Part shown: positions 1 through 9,051 of the stretch, piece after piece
Numbering within the stretch: position 1 is the first letter of the stretch
Layout of the letters: each line of letters begins with the position of its first letter
NCBI GenBank assembly: GCA_007131245.1
Contig: SLQX01000182.1
Coordinates: forward strand, 1 to 44,334
DNA: 44,334 nt
Direction: 5' to 3'
Source: Bacteroidales bacterium
GTDB lineage: Bacteria; Bacteroidota; Bacteroidia; Bacteroidales; UBA7960
The notes under the pieces: model-generated
What the model was told of the DNA's origin: nothing
Databases searched by the model: none
What the model saw: only the letters and a program-made list of their open reading frames with translations
Made by a program: the position numbers and the translations under genes

Positions 1-1026
1 AAAAACTTTAACGGTAATGTGCTGATATCCAGATACGGCATGTTGATTTATGAGCGTTCTTTTGGCATGGCCTGCTTTAACCAGGCTTTACCACTTAACA
101 AGGAAACTTCGTTTCAGCTTGCCAGCATTACCAAAACCTTCACAGCAACGGCCATTTTGCAACTTCAACAAAAAGGGCTGCTCGACCTGGACGACAAGGT
201 ACAAAAACATATACCCGCATTTCCCTACGACAACATCACTATCAGGCATATGCTCACGCACACCTCAGGACTGCAAAACTATATGTGGATGCTGGAGCGT
301 TACTGGAGAGGAAGTCAATTGCCAGACAATGAAGATGTATTACAGTTATTTCTCAGGCATCCACGCCCCCTGAATTTTACCCCCGGGGAGCGTTTTAATT
401 ATTCTAACACCGGATTTGTTTTTCTTGCGCTGCTTATAGAAAGAATCTCAGGGCAGTCCTATGCACAGTATATTCACCAGCATATTTTTGAACCTCTGGG
501 GATGGATCAGTCTTTTGTGTTTGACCTTCATAATCCACCCCAGGTTAGCAACAGGGCTTATGGGTTCAGGCAATGGAGGGGCAGCCAGATAAGGATTCCC
601 GACGATAGACTTGACGGTCCCCTTGGAGATAAAGGAATCTTTTCTTCGGTGAATGATTTATTTAAATGGGACCAGGCCCTGCATCGGTCCGAACTTTTGC
701 CACCCCACGTATGGGAAAAAGCGTTTGCAAATGCAACACTCAACAATGATTCGCTCGTTAGGTATGGCCTTGGCTGGCGCTTGCAAACTTTTCTGGATAA
801 GAAAATTGTACACCATCCTGGAAGGTGGCGGGGTTTCAGAACAACGCTGAAAAGATTTGTCAATGATCACACCACAATTATTATCCTGAGTAACAACAAT
901 CAAAGCATTGCGCCTGTAATAGAAGCAATTCAGGATATTATCTACTATGATGAAAAAGAAATTTGGCTTACTCAGCACCCCAGAACATTGAAAGATAGTC
1001 TTAAGATAGAAAAGAAAGAGGACTGA
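1..1026 (+). CDS. Serine hydrolase, beta-lactamase/penicillin-binding fold (class C-like), 5' end outside window
   Basis: The reading frame is open from the first base, so the gene begins upstream of the window; the GTG at 19 is not a credible start because the residues before it (FNGNV) already fit the family. The three active-site motifs of the class C beta-lactamase/DD-peptidase fold are visible: SxxK as SITK near the start of the visible part, YxN as YSN about 100 residues later, and a C-terminal HxG as HPG. Members include DD-carboxypeptidases, esterases and D-amino-acid peptidases; the substrate cannot be told from sequence. An N-terminal signal peptide, if any, lies off the window. The gene ends 89 bases before dut on the same strand, with a promoter-like sequence in between, so they are probably separate transcription units. 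Confidence 0.85.
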   Translation, partial: KNFNGNVLISRYGMLIYERSFGMACFNQALPLNKETSFQLASITKTFTATAILQLQQKGLLDLDDKVQKHIPAFPYDNITIRHMLTHTSGLQNYMWMLERYWRGSQLPDNEDVLQLFLRHPRPLNFTPGERFNYSNTGFVFLALLIERISGQSYAQYIHQHIFEPLGMDQSFVFDLHNPPQVSNRAYGFRQWRGSQIRIPDDRLDGPLGDKGIFSSVNDLFKWDQALHRSELLPPHVWEKAFANATLNNDSLVRYGLGWRLQTFLDKKIVHHPGRWRGFRTTLKRFVNDHTTIIILSNNNQSIAPVIEAIQDIIYYDEKEIWLTQHPRTLKDSLKIEKKED

Positions 1027-1045
1027 TCGATGGTGTCAAAAATGT

Positions 1046-1073
1046 TTTGGTAAAAGGTAAATCCTTAAATTTG
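1046..1073 (+). promoter_or_regulatory. Candidate promoter for dut
   Basis: A TAAATTTG box (1066-1073) matches the Bacteroidota -7 consensus TAnnTTTG. A TTTG lies at 1046-1049, but the 16-base gap is shorter than the 19 seen at the best promoters in this window. It is about 43 bases before the dut start. Confidence 0.4.
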
Positions 1074-1115
1074 TGGGATTTTTCAGGATAAAATTTGTGA
1101 ATCAAATTTTGAAAC

Positions 1116-1550
1116 ATGGATGTAAAAATTGTGAATAAGTCAGACAATGCCCTGCCTCACTATGAAACGGCGCAGTCTGCCGGGATGGATTTAAGAGCTT
1201 TTTGCCCCGGGCCGGTTTTGTTGAAACCTCTTGAAAGGGTTATGGTTCCTACAGGTTTGTTTATTGAGTTGCCTGTGGGCTATGAAGCCCAGGTGAGGCC
1301 CCGAAGTGGTCTTGCAGCAAAAAAAGGTATTACTGTGCTCAATGCTCCGGGCACGATTGATGCTGACTACAGAGGTGAAATCAAAGTAATCCTGGTGAAT
1401 TTGTCCAACGAGGAGTTTGCCATAAGATCGGGTGAGCGCATCGCTCAAATGGTGATAGCCCGGCACGAAAGAGTAAGCCTGAAAGAAGCCCAAACCCTGA
1501 ACCATACGGATCGTGGTGCCGGAGGGTTTGGACATACCGGGGTGCAATAA
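1116..1550 (+). CDS. dut: dUTP diphosphatase
   Basis: Trimeric dUTPase of 144 residues, the usual length. It hydrolyses dUTP to dUMP and pyrophosphate, keeping uracil out of DNA and supplying dUMP for thymidylate synthesis. The five family motifs are all present: AGMDLRA (22-28), RPRSGLA (61-67), the uracil-binding [11 protein letters not shown] (79-89), RIAQMV (108-113) and the C-terminal P-loop-like [10 protein letters not shown] (133-142). It is followed after 177 bases by the nucleotidyltransferase gene on the same strand. This is a complete, ordinary enzyme. Confidence 0.97.
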   Translation: MDVKIVNKSDNALPHYETAQSAGMDLRAFCPGPVLLKPLERVMVPTGLFIELPVGYEAQVRPRSGLAAKKGITVLNAPGTIDADYRGEIKVILVNLSNEEFAIRSGERIAQMVIARHERVSLKEAQTLNHTDRGAGGFGHTGVQ

Positions 1551-1727
1551 TTAAGAGATTGTTCGGAGCAGTGATTGTTTTACACGGTTTCTCAAAAGAA
1601 CAAGTATGTTGAATTTGCTGCCATTTTGCACTGGAAAGAATGAACCCAACCCCCCCTTTCACTATCACCCGACAGATTATGATTTAAGAGTATTGCTTAA
1701 ACCCAAATGAAAACCTAAAATAGCGTT

Positions 1728-2729
1728 ATGAATTTAGTTATCCCCATGGCCGGAATGGGTAAGCGAATGCGGCCTCATACATTAACCGTTCCCAAACCAT
1801 TGCTTTCGGTGGCAGGCAAGTCTATTGTACAACGACTTTGTGAAGATATTGTAAGTGTTTGTGAAGAAAAACCCGAGGAAATTGCTTTTATCATTGGTGA
1901 TTTTGGTAAGGAAGTAGAGCAGAGGTTGTTGGATATTGCCCGCAAGGCTGGCGCAAAGGGTAAAATATACTACCAGGAGGAGGCTCTGGGGACGGGGCAT
2001 GCTGTTTTGTGTGCAGCTCCATCCCTCAAGGGGAAAACCATTGTAGCTTTTGCTGATACCCTGTTCAAAGCCGACTTTAAACTAGATGAAAAGCAGGATG
2101 GCATTATTTGGACCCACCGCGTGGAGGATCCCAGTGCTTTTGGTGTGGTAAAAACCAATGATAAAGGCATTATTACCGATTTTGTGGAAAAGCCAACCCA
2201 TTTCATTTCCGATCAGGCCATCATCGGCATCTATTATTTCAGGGATGGGGAGATGCTGAAAAACGAACTACAGTATCTTGTGGACCAAAAAATTGTAAAA
2301 AGTGGAGAATATCAGCTCACAGATGCCCTGGAAAACATGCGAGTCAAAGGTACAGCTTTTAAAACCGGGGATGTGGTTGAGTGGATGGATTGTGGCAATA
2401 AAAATGCAACTGTTTATACCAACCAGCGTGTGCTGGCTAATCTGGAAAAACTGTCTGTCCCGGATAATATAGTGCAGGAAAATGCAGTTATTATTCAACC
2501 ATGCTTTATTGGCCAAAACGTACAACTGAAAAATTCCGTCATTGGACCGTATGTTTCCATTGGGGATGGCAGCCGGATCGGACAGTCCGTTATTTCCAAT
2601 AGTATTATAGCCGAAAATACCAGCATTAGTCATGTAGTGCTTGATAATACCATGATCGGAAACCAAGCGGTGTTGGAGGGAAGCCCCTGGGAGTTAAGCC
2701 TGGGTGATTTTTCACAAATGAAAAGATAA
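1728..2729 (+). CDS. Sugar-phosphate nucleotidyltransferase with left-handed beta-helix C-terminus
   Basis: 333 residues. The N-terminal nucleotidyltransferase domain begins with the signature GMGKRMRPHT, followed by KPLL (substrate-binding Lys) and LGTGHA. The last ~80 residues contain hexapeptide repeats (runs such as IGQNVQ, IGDGSR, IGNQAV) typical of a left-handed beta-helix. The family activates sugar-1-phosphates with dTTP, UTP or GTP for polysaccharide synthesis; the exact sugar and nucleotide are not decidable here. No acetyltransferase function can be claimed because the helix is short. It sits between dut and a TPR lipoprotein in an envelope-related cluster I recall as common in Bacteroidales. 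Confidence 0.85.
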   Translation: MNLVIPMAGMGKRMRPHTLTVPKPLLSVAGKSIVQRLCEDIVSVCEEKPEEIAFIIGDFGKEVEQRLLDIARKAGAKGKIYYQEEALGTGHAVLCAAPSLKGKTIVAFADTLFKADFKLDEKQDGIIWTHRVEDPSAFGVVKTNDKGIITDFVEKPTHFISDQAIIGIYYFRDGEMLKNELQYLVDQKIVKSGEYQLTDALENMRVKGTAFKTGDVVEWMDCGNKNATVYTNQRVLANLEKLSVPDNIVQENAVIIQPCFIGQNVQLKNSVIGPYVSIGDGSRIGQSVISNSIIAENTSISHVVLDNTMIGNQAVLEGSPWELSLGDFSQMKR

Positions 2730-2840
2730 AGATTTTGTAACTTTAGCCAGTTGCGTGTGTTGATATAATAGATGACTCCTAAACCGGGAAGAGCAGTAAA
2801 AGAAACGCTTTACCCAATGTGTTTGAATAAAGACCCTATC

Positions 2841-4607
2841 ATGAAGATGTTCAAAAAAATCCCGATCCTACATTATTTTGTCATGGCTGTGCTTGTGCTT
2901 GTTGCCGGATGCGGGACCCAACAAAAGGTTTCGGAACCCACCGCAGACCAAGCAGAAGAGCCCACTGCCATTGATAAGCTGGAAAGTACTGCCCGGATTA
3001 TTGAAGCTAAAAAACAGGAGTTTCTTGATAACCGTGCCCATGCGCTTATCTTATATGATGAGGCCAGTAAGGCAGATCCGGGGAATGATGCTGCGTGGTA
3101 TGGTTTAGCTAAGCTGCATGTGGAGGAAGGCTTTGTGGAAGATGCCGAAGAGTTTGCGTTGAAAGCCGTTAACCTGGATCCCCAAAATAAATATTATAAC
3201 CTGCTTCTTGCAGACATTTATTTTATCCAGGACAAAAATGAGAAGGGGTTACAGATACAGCAAAAGATGGTTGAAGAGCACACTACTGACACCAATCTGA
3301 AAATCAGTTTGCTAAGCACGCTGTTGTATTTGCAGGAGTACGAAAAGGCCATCGATGTATTGGATGAGATTGAAAGAACCGGAGGTTTTAACAATGAACT
3401 TTCATTGCAAAAGCAGAGGGTTCTGCTTGAGATGGGTGAAGTGGAAAGAGCTATCGAAGAGGCCCGGAAACTGCTGACCTATTTTCCTAATGAGGTGAGC
3501 TACATGGAAATCCTTGGCGAACTTTACCAGGAAGCTGGTAAGGATGAAGAGGCATACCGAGTTTACCAGGAGATGCTCGAAGCCCAACCCGAAAACGCTA
3601 TGGCTCGTTTACTGTTGGCTGACTATTACCGAAACAAAGGAGATGAAGAAAAGTCTTTTGAGCAGTTACTAAAAGCTTTTGAAAGTCCTCAAATGGGCCT
3701 GGAAGGCAAGGCCAGCATCCTGGCAACCTATTACTACCTTAGCGAGGACGACCCTTCCTATCTTGAGCCGGCACGAAAACTGGCTCGACTAATGCTGGAT
3801 CGCCATCCTGATGATGCCCGTAGCAATGCCATATACGGAGATTTCCTTTACCGCGACCAAAAGTTTGATGAAGCTCTGGAGCACTATTATAGAGCGGCCA
3901 CAAACGACCCTTCTGAATTTGGGTTTTGGCATCAATCCCTTATTATTACTTCGCAAATGGAAGACTTTGAAGCCATGGCGGAAATATCGGAAGAGGCATT
4001 GGAGTATTTTTTTGAGCAACCCTTGCTGTACTTTTTTAATGGACTTGCCAACTATCAGCTGGGCAATTATGAACAGGCCATTTCCATCCTAACCAGTGGT
4101 AAGGATTATGCTTTTACCGATGATGAGCTCTTTGGCCAGTTCCTTACACTTTTGGGCGACTCCCACTACCAGGCTGACAACCATTCATCTTCTTTTCAGT
4201 ATTATGAGGAAGCTATTACCCTTGATCCTGATAATGCTTATGCATTGAACAACTATAGCTATTACATGTCCGTCATAAATGAAAATCTTGAGAAAGCATT
4301 AGAGATGTCAGCCAAATCACTGGAAATACAGCCCGATAATGCCGCATTTTTGGATACGTTTGGATGGATAAAGTATAAAATGGGCGATTATAAGGAAGCC
4401 CGCAAGTGGATAGAAAAATCTCTTGAGAAAGCTGAAAGCAAAAGTGCAGTGGTGCTTGAACACTTTGGTGATGTACTCTACCAGCTGGGAGAAAAGGAAA
4501 GTGCGCTTCAATACTGGGAAAAAGCATTGAAAGCAGAAGAGAAAACCGGTGAAGAGGGGTCGGAGTTTTTGCGGAAAAAGATCGAAGATGAAACGCTTTA
4601 TGAATAA
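2841..4607 (+). CDS. TPR-repeat lipoprotein
   Basis: 588 residues from the chosen start at 2841; an in-frame ATG at 2772 would put 23 charged residues before the signal peptide, so it is rejected. The start gives MKMFKKIPILHYF, a hydrophobic stretch and a lipobox VAGC, predicting an outer- or inner-membrane lipoprotein. The remainder is an array of about a dozen tetratricopeptide repeats (pattern LxxxGxxxxAxxxYxxAxxxxP) with near-continuous helical character. TPR proteins are scaffolds; the partner is unknown. The downstream neighbours are a DUF4292 lipoprotein and an EnvC-like factor, which suggests a role in envelope assembly or cell-wall remodelling (inference). Confidence 0.85.
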   Translation: MKMFKKIPILHYFVMAVLVLVAGCGTQQKVSEPTADQAEEPTAIDKLESTARIIEAKKQEFLDNRAHALILYDEASKADPGNDAAWYGLAKLHVEEGFVEDAEEFALKAVNLDPQNKYYNLLLADIYFIQDKNEKGLQIQQKMVEEHTTDTNLKISLLSTLLYLQEYEKAIDVLDEIERTGGFNNELSLQKQRVLLEMGEVERAIEEARKLLTYFPNEVSYMEILGELYQEAGKDEEAYRVYQEMLEAQPENAMARLLLADYYRNKGDEEKSFEQLLKAFESPQMGLEGKASILATYYYLSEDDPSYLEPARKLARLMLDRHPDDARSNAIYGDFLYRDQKFDEALEHYYRAATNDPSEFGFWHQSLIITSQMEDFEAMAEISEEALEYFFEQPLLYFFNGLANYQLGNYEQAISILTSGKDYAFTDDELFGQFLTLLGDSHYQADNHSSSFQYYEEAITLDPDNAYALNNYSYYMSVINENLEKALEMSAKSLEIQPDNAAFLDTFGWIKYKMGDYKEARKWIEKSLEKAESKSAVVLEHFGDVLYQLGEKESALQYWEKALKAEEKTGEEGSEFLRKKIEDETLYE

Positions 4608-4657
4608 AACAGAAAATTATTTGGGCCCTTTGACGTTGGTATAAAAACATAAAATAT

Positions 4658-4678
4658 TAGGAGCGGACATGGCTCCTA
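4658..4678 (+). repeat. Intercistronic hairpin before the DUF4292 gene
   Basis: Perfect 7-base arms TAGGAGC (4658-4664) and GCTCCTA (4672-4678) with a 7-base loop. No T tract follows, so it is not a classical terminator. It lies 21 bases before the DUF4292 start and could be an mRNA processing or stability element. Confidence 0.5.
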
Positions 4679-4699
4679 TATTCATTTAACCTAAAAAAA

Positions 4700-5509
4700 A
4701 TGATCAATCAAAAATTTAATATAGGCTGGGTGACACTGTCCTTGTTGCTGGGCGTCTTTGCCTGCCAGGTAAAGCGTGATGTAGCTCCTGAATTACCCGT
4801 TACCCAAACGGCTACCTCTGTATTACAAGAACTCCATACCAGCCAGGCCGATTACGAATGGTTCAGTACCCGCTTTTCAGGGAGTGTGCTTTACGAAGGA
4901 AACTCTCATAGCATTAGCGGCTCATTACGAATTCGTAAAGATTCGGCCATTTATGTTTCCATTGCTCCCATTCTGGGTATCGAACTTGGCAGAGCCTTGA
5001 TAACACCGGATAGCGTAAAGGTTCTCAACCGGTTGCAGGCTGAATACTATAAAGGCGACTTGAAAGCGTTGAGCCATCTTTTCAATGCAGATGTGGATTT
5101 TTATATGCTACAGGCGTTGTTCACAGGTAATGACTTCCCAAACTTCAGGAACGATCAGTTTCGACTTACCAACGAGCCACATCTTTTAAAACTGCATGCC
5201 GACCCACGCAGCAGGTCTTTGGGAGGAGGCGGGTCCATTCGTCATACTTTAATGGTGGATCCTGAGTACAAGCGCATCAGAACAAGCCTGGTGGAGCAAA
5301 AAGAATCCAACAGAGCATTAAGAGCCGATTACAGCAGCTACCAGTCAGTAAGTGGGCAGTCCGTTCCCTCAGAACTCAGAATCATTTTCTCTGATCAAAA
5401 TAATATGTCAAACCTGGAAATGTCCTTCAGTCGTACATTTATTAATGAGCCACAACGGATAAGGTTTTCTGTTCCTTCCAGGTATCGGCATATTCATCTG
5501 ACAGATTAA
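4700..5509 (+). CDS. DUF4292 family lipoprotein
   Basis: 269 residues. A short hydrophobic N-terminus ends at Cys22 (GVFAC), consistent with a lipoprotein signal although the -2 residue is not canonical. The central region (SGSVLYEGNSHSISGSLRIR, then IYVSIAPILGIELGRALITP) is the pattern of DUF4292, a Bacteroidota family whose beta-sheet core is often compared with the LolA/LolB lipoprotein carriers. A function in lipoprotein or lipid handling is possible but is inference. It lies between the TPR lipoprotein and the EnvC-like gene, 16 bases before the latter, so they are probably co-transcribed. Confidence 0.8.
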   Translation: MINQKFNIGWVTLSLLLGVFACQVKRDVAPELPVTQTATSVLQELHTSQADYEWFSTRFSGSVLYEGNSHSISGSLRIRKDSAIYVSIAPILGIELGRALITPDSVKVLNRLQAEYYKGDLKALSHLFNADVDFYMLQALFTGNDFPNFRNDQFRLTNEPHLLKLHADPRSRSLGGGGSIRHTLMVDPEYKRIRTSLVEQKESNRALRADYSSYQSVSGQSVPSELRIIFSDQNNMSNLEMSFSRTFINEPQRIRFSVPSRYRHIHLTD

Positions 5510-5525
5510 TAAGCCGGGAAAAGAT

Positions 5526-6794
5526 ATGACCCAAATACAACAAACAGTTTCAAAGTACTTTTTGAATTATCGTTTTGTCATCTACATTACCCTGTTGTGT
5601 TCAGTGGTCTGCACTCCTTTTTTCAACCTGGCTGCGCAGGATCGAAGTGCATTGGAACGAGACAAGCAGCGTATTGAAAGAGAAATACATCTGATCAACC
5701 AAATGCTATCTGAAACCAGGGAAACAGCTGAGCTTAATATGAGCCAGCTTGTAATTCTAAACAACAGAATAGAATCCCGGGAAGAGCTCATCAGCAACCT
5801 TCAAGGAGAAATCAGGCTGATTAACCAACGCATAAGCCGAATTGACCACCAAGTGGAACAGCTCCAACAGGAGCTGGAGGAGCTTAAAGAGTCTTATGCG
5901 CAGATGATTTATTATGCTTACAAAAACAGGAATGCCTTTCAACGTGTGATGTTTCTTTTTTCCAGCCGCGATTTTAACCAGGCTTACCTGAGGCTTCGTT
6001 ATTTGCAACAGCTTGCCAGGCACCGGCAGATGCAGGCCGAAAAGATAGTCGATACACGGGAAGAGCTCGAAGAAACAATGGTTGAGCTTGAACTGCAGAA
6101 GCAGCAACAGCAAAATACCCTGGCTGAGCATCAACGGGAGATAGAACAACTTAATCTTGAAAAACAAGAACAAAGTAATGCCGTAGAGGAACTGCAGCAG
6201 CAGGAGCAAGAACTGAGGGAACAACTCGCCAGGCAAGAAGAAGCCGCCCGGGAACTACAGCAAGCCATAGAAAGGGTGATTGCCGAAGAACGAAGAAAAG
6301 CTGCCGAGGCTGCAAGAGCAGAAGGGAAGCCCGAAGAACAGGCTTTCCGGCTAACTCCCGAGCAGCAGGTTGTCTCTGACAACTTCGCCGAAAACAAAGG
6401 CAAACTTCCCTGGCCCCTGGAAAGAGGGGTTATTACCGGTCATTTTGGTGAGCAACCGCACCCTGTTTTGCCCGGCATTACCATTGTCAATAACGGCATT
6501 GATATATCTACCACACAGGGAAGTTCAGCAAGAACAATTTTTGAAGGAACCGTTACCCGGGTAATTAGTATTCCCGGAGCAAACTACGCTGTGATTATAA
6601 GACATGGAGAATACCTTACGGTATATTCAAATCTTGCCGAAGTTTATGTAAGAAATGGTCAGCAGGTTTCTGCAAGAGAAAGAATCGGAATTATTGCCAC
6701 CGATCCTGCCGACTCCAACACCTACGTACATTTGGAGGTTTGGCACCAGAACAACAAGCTGAACCCTGCCGACTGGATTTCAAGTTATCAGTAA
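5526..6794 (+). CDS. EnvC-like murein hydrolase activator, degenerate M23 domain
   Basis: 422 residues: an N-terminal membrane or signal segment (about 17-37), a long coiled coil (about 40-265, very rich in Gln/Glu) and a C-terminal LytM/M23 domain (about 295-420). Compared with active M23 metallopeptidases, the first-site His312 and Asp326 remain, but the HxGID motif reads NNGID (N322), the HLHFE motif reads YVHLE (Y400 replaces the first His), and the YxHL histidine is Asn369. Loss of zinc ligands together with the coiled coil matches EnvC/NlpD-type factors, which activate amidases during septum splitting rather than cleaving peptidoglycan themselves. It is last in the envelope cluster. Confidence 0.88.
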   Translation: MTQIQQTVSKYFLNYRFVIYITLLCSVVCTPFFNLAAQDRSALERDKQRIEREIHLINQMLSETRETAELNMSQLVILNNRIESREELISNLQGEIRLINQRISRIDHQVEQLQQELEELKESYAQMIYYAYKNRNAFQRVMFLFSSRDFNQAYLRLRYLQQLARHRQMQAEKIVDTREELEETMVELELQKQQQQNTLAEHQREIEQLNLEKQEQSNAVEELQQQEQELREQLARQEEAARELQQAIERVIAEERRKAAEAARAEGKPEEQAFRLTPEQQVVSDNFAENKGKLPWPLERGVITGHFGEQPHPVLPGITIVNNGIDISTTQGSSARTIFEGTVTRVISIPGANYAVIIRHGEYLTVYSNLAEVYVRNGQQVSARERIGIIATDPADSNTYVHLEVWHQNNKLNPADWISSYQ

Positions 6795-7447
6795 ACTCCT
6801 GTGCCACCGCTGTAATCCTTGCATCTTTTCCTGTTTCTTTCCTATGGTTTTTCACGGTTTTATAAGAATTGTATAAATATGATACAAGTGTGTTCTTTTT
6901 TGAACAAAAGCGAATCGGGTTTTTATCTTTCCCTTTTTTTGTTTAATGCTGACCACTAACAGGTTATATCTGTTGTGGATAGAATGATTAGAATTTACGT
7001 GCAAAAATCAGAAAAAACTATTTCAGTTTGCAAAGTTTACTTACTTTTGTTTCGCTAAAAAAATATTCCAGGTATATTCAGTTGAAGTGCTGTTTTGTTG
7101 GACAGGTTTTTGACATTGGAACTAAGTCAAACACAATGGAAAACAACATGTAAACGGCAGTATAAAACGCGGCATTAAAAACAGATACATTTAGATTATC
7201 ATTTAGAGTTAAGGTAAAGAGCAATGCTGTATGGTGTTTTATGGATGAATGGCATGAAACTTGATAATAGATATGGAGCATTTATAACGTTAAAACGTTT
7301 ATCCCGGGGCGACCAGGAAGCAGCCAGGAGCTTTGAGTAGCGTCCTGTTTGTTAAAATAAAAGTTGCAAAAGTGTTTGCCGGTCGCAGACACAAATAATT
7401 CTCATCAATTCAACCATTAAAAATCGTGTAGAGAATTATAAAATTGT
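6795..7447 (+). other. Intergenic region, AT-rich, no gene seen
   Basis: 653 bases between the EnvC-like gene and the TetR gene. No coding frame of plausible length or composition was seen. A TACTTTTG box at 7042-7049 fits the -7 promoter consensus but has no good TTG 19 bases upstream. A 5-base hairpin with a T6 loop lies at 6891-6906. A perfect inverted repeat lies at 7395-7439 (listed separately). Confidence 0.6.
7395..7439. repeat. 9-base inverted repeat before the TetR gene
   Basis: ATAATTCTC at 7395-7403 and GAGAATTAT at 7431-7439 are perfect complements separated by 27 bases, ending 8 bases before the TetR start codon. The position suits autoregulation, but the half-site spacing is wider than a usual TetR operator; it could also fold as an mRNA hairpin. 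Confidence 0.45.
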
Positions 7448-8056
7448 ATGCTAATGACAATACAAGAAAGAATTACAGAGCAAGCGGCATCTATGTTTTT
7501 CCGAAATGGAATACGTTCGGTTACGATGGACGAAATTGCCGAAAGCCTTGGGATATCAAAGAGAACACTTTATGAGGGCTTTACAACGAAAGCAGAATTA
7601 CTCAAAGCCAGCATAGAATATAAATATAAAGAGAGTCTTCAACTAAGAAATGAAATCGAAAGTCATCATAAAAATGATGTTTTGGAGGTGATATATCAGC
7701 ACTTTCGTTATATACTGCTTTCATTGAATGATATACACCCTAATTTTTTCAAGGATATTCAGAAATATCACAGCCGTATTTGGTTTAAGCATATAGAAAA
7801 CAAGCAAGAAGAAAATATTGCATTTACAGAAAGTATCATCAAAAAAGGAAAAGAGCAGGGCCTCTTTCGTGAAAATGTGGATGGTGCCATTTTGAGCCGA
7901 ATGATACATGCTATGTTGCAGATGATGCACACGGAAAAACTTTACCCTGAAACACGTTTTGCTCGTGCTGAAGTTGCAAAACAGGTGATGTTCAACTTTA
8001 TCAGGGGGCTGGCTACGGCTGAGGGTTTAAAAAAGATTGATGAAAAGATAGCTTAA
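7448..8056 (+). CDS. TetR/AcrR family transcriptional regulator
   Basis: 202 residues. The N-terminal helix-turn-helix (about residues 6-55) is clear: ASMFFRNGIRSVTMDEIA, then LGISKRTLYEGFTTKAEL, the typical TetR recognition helix. The C-terminal ligand-binding region is all-helical and shows no close subfamily. An alternative ATG lies two codons downstream (7454). No efflux pump, enzyme or other usual TetR target adjoins it; the nearest downstream gene is the carrier-like protein 169 bases away. The gene and its flanks are visibly richer in A and T than the genes on either side, which could mean transfer or simply relaxed composition. Confidence 0.9.
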   Translation: MLMTIQERITEQAASMFFRNGIRSVTMDEIAESLGISKRTLYEGFTTKAELLKASIEYKYKESLQLRNEIESHHKNDVLEVIYQHFRYILLSLNDIHPNFFKDIQKYHSRIWFKHIENKQEENIAFTESIIKKGKEQGLFRENVDGAILSRMIHAMLQMMHTEKLYPETRFARAEVAKQVMFNFIRGLATAEGLKKIDEKIA

Positions 8057-8225
8057 GCTAATGTCCGATATATCTAAATCAGATAAAAAAAGCTTTTAAG
8101 TAAGATTAGAAAATATAATTTTTATAAAACCGGCGCAACTATCAGCCGATGTTCATTTACTGAAACAACTGTCGCATTAAAATTACAACGATAAAAAACA
8201 CTGTTTAATAATTAAGAATTCCGCC

Positions 8226-8483
8226 ATGACATATCCTGAAATACATACCGAAATTAAAAGCATTCTCAATAAAAAAATGAGAGTGAACCAACAAAATCCT
8301 TCTTATACAGCTAATTTTTACGATGATTTTGGATTAGCAACCTGGGAGCTCAACCTGCTTCTTTATAACATCGAAGACCAGTTTAATATCAGGCTGGAAA
8401 ACGGACTTGAAAACAAACTGAATACCGTAAACCAACTGGTTACCGTAGTGTATAAAGAAAAAGCACGACAGCTGTCCAACTAA
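8226..8483 (+). CDS. Acyl carrier protein-like protein without the phosphopantetheine serine
   Basis: 85 residues. The pattern DDFGLATWELNLLLYNIEDQ followed by FNIRLENG and TVNQLVTVVY follows the helix 2 to helix 4 layout of acyl carrier proteins (DLGADSL...EL...LEE.F.I, then TV.....Y). However, the DSL motif reads ATW (residues 38-40), so the serine that carries 4'-phosphopantetheine is Thr39 and the flanking Asp and Leu are also lost. It is therefore unlikely to be a working carrier; a protein-binding role is possible. No acyl-transfer enzymes adjoin it. The assignment rests on pattern recognition and is moderate. Confidence 0.6.
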   Translation: MTYPEIHTEIKSILNKKMRVNQQNPSYTANFYDDFGLATWELNLLLYNIEDQFNIRLENGLENKLNTVNQLVTVVYKEKARQLSN

Positions 8484-8495
8484 CTTGTACCTGTC

Positions 8496-8726
8496 TTAAA
8501 GGAGCTCATCAATTTTCCGGGCCAGTTGGCGATCTTTGTCGGTAACCTTATTGCCTGCATCGTGGGATGACAAACGTATTTCCACTTTGTTGTATACGTT
8601 GGTCCACTCAGGGTGGTGGTTCATCTTTTCTGCCGCAAAGGCTACACGGGTCATAAAGGAAAAGGCACTGATAAAGTCACCGAATTCAAATTGTCTGATG
8701 AGTTGATTGTTCTCTTCTTTCCACAT
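8496..8726 (-). CDS. 4a-hydroxytetrahydrobiopterin dehydratase (pterin-4a-carbinolamine dehydratase)
   Basis: 76 residues from the ATG at 8726; the longer frame to 8759 adds an atypical leader, and family members normally begin near MWKEEN. The active-site signature is intact: [20 protein letters not shown] followed by DAG, containing the catalytic His-His and the conserved Trp, and ending in a short helix. The enzyme dehydrates 4a-hydroxytetrahydropterin in recycling of the pterin cofactor; in bacteria lacking phenylalanine hydroxylase it has also been linked to molybdopterin. No aromatic hydroxylase gene is in the window. It is convergent with the carrier-like gene, 12 bases away. Confidence 0.92.
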   Translation of the reverse strand: MWKEENNQLIRQFEFGDFISAFSFMTRVAFAAEKMNHHPEWTNVYNKVEIRLSSHDAGNKVTDKDRQLARKIDELL

Positions 8727-9051
8727 AATATCTGGTTTTGGGTTTATAACAAAAAACAAGTTGTATAAGCCTGGTTATTGTATGAAACAATCAGTCGTTG
8801 AAGATTGTTTGTATAAAAATGCATTACTGCCAGCCCAAACACAATTTATGGTTTATGACCGGTCTGGTTAAATTACCATTGCCCGCCGGTAAGCCTGGAT
8901 ATTTTTTTATGGATGGGTTGGCTCCCATTGGCTTTACATCGGCCAATCCGATTTAAAGAAAGACTCTCTTCCTTGATACACGCAAACATACTTCAAACCA
9001 AGGTCTGTTAAGCATGGCAAGCACTTGCATAAATGAGCTTATTATGTTTCA

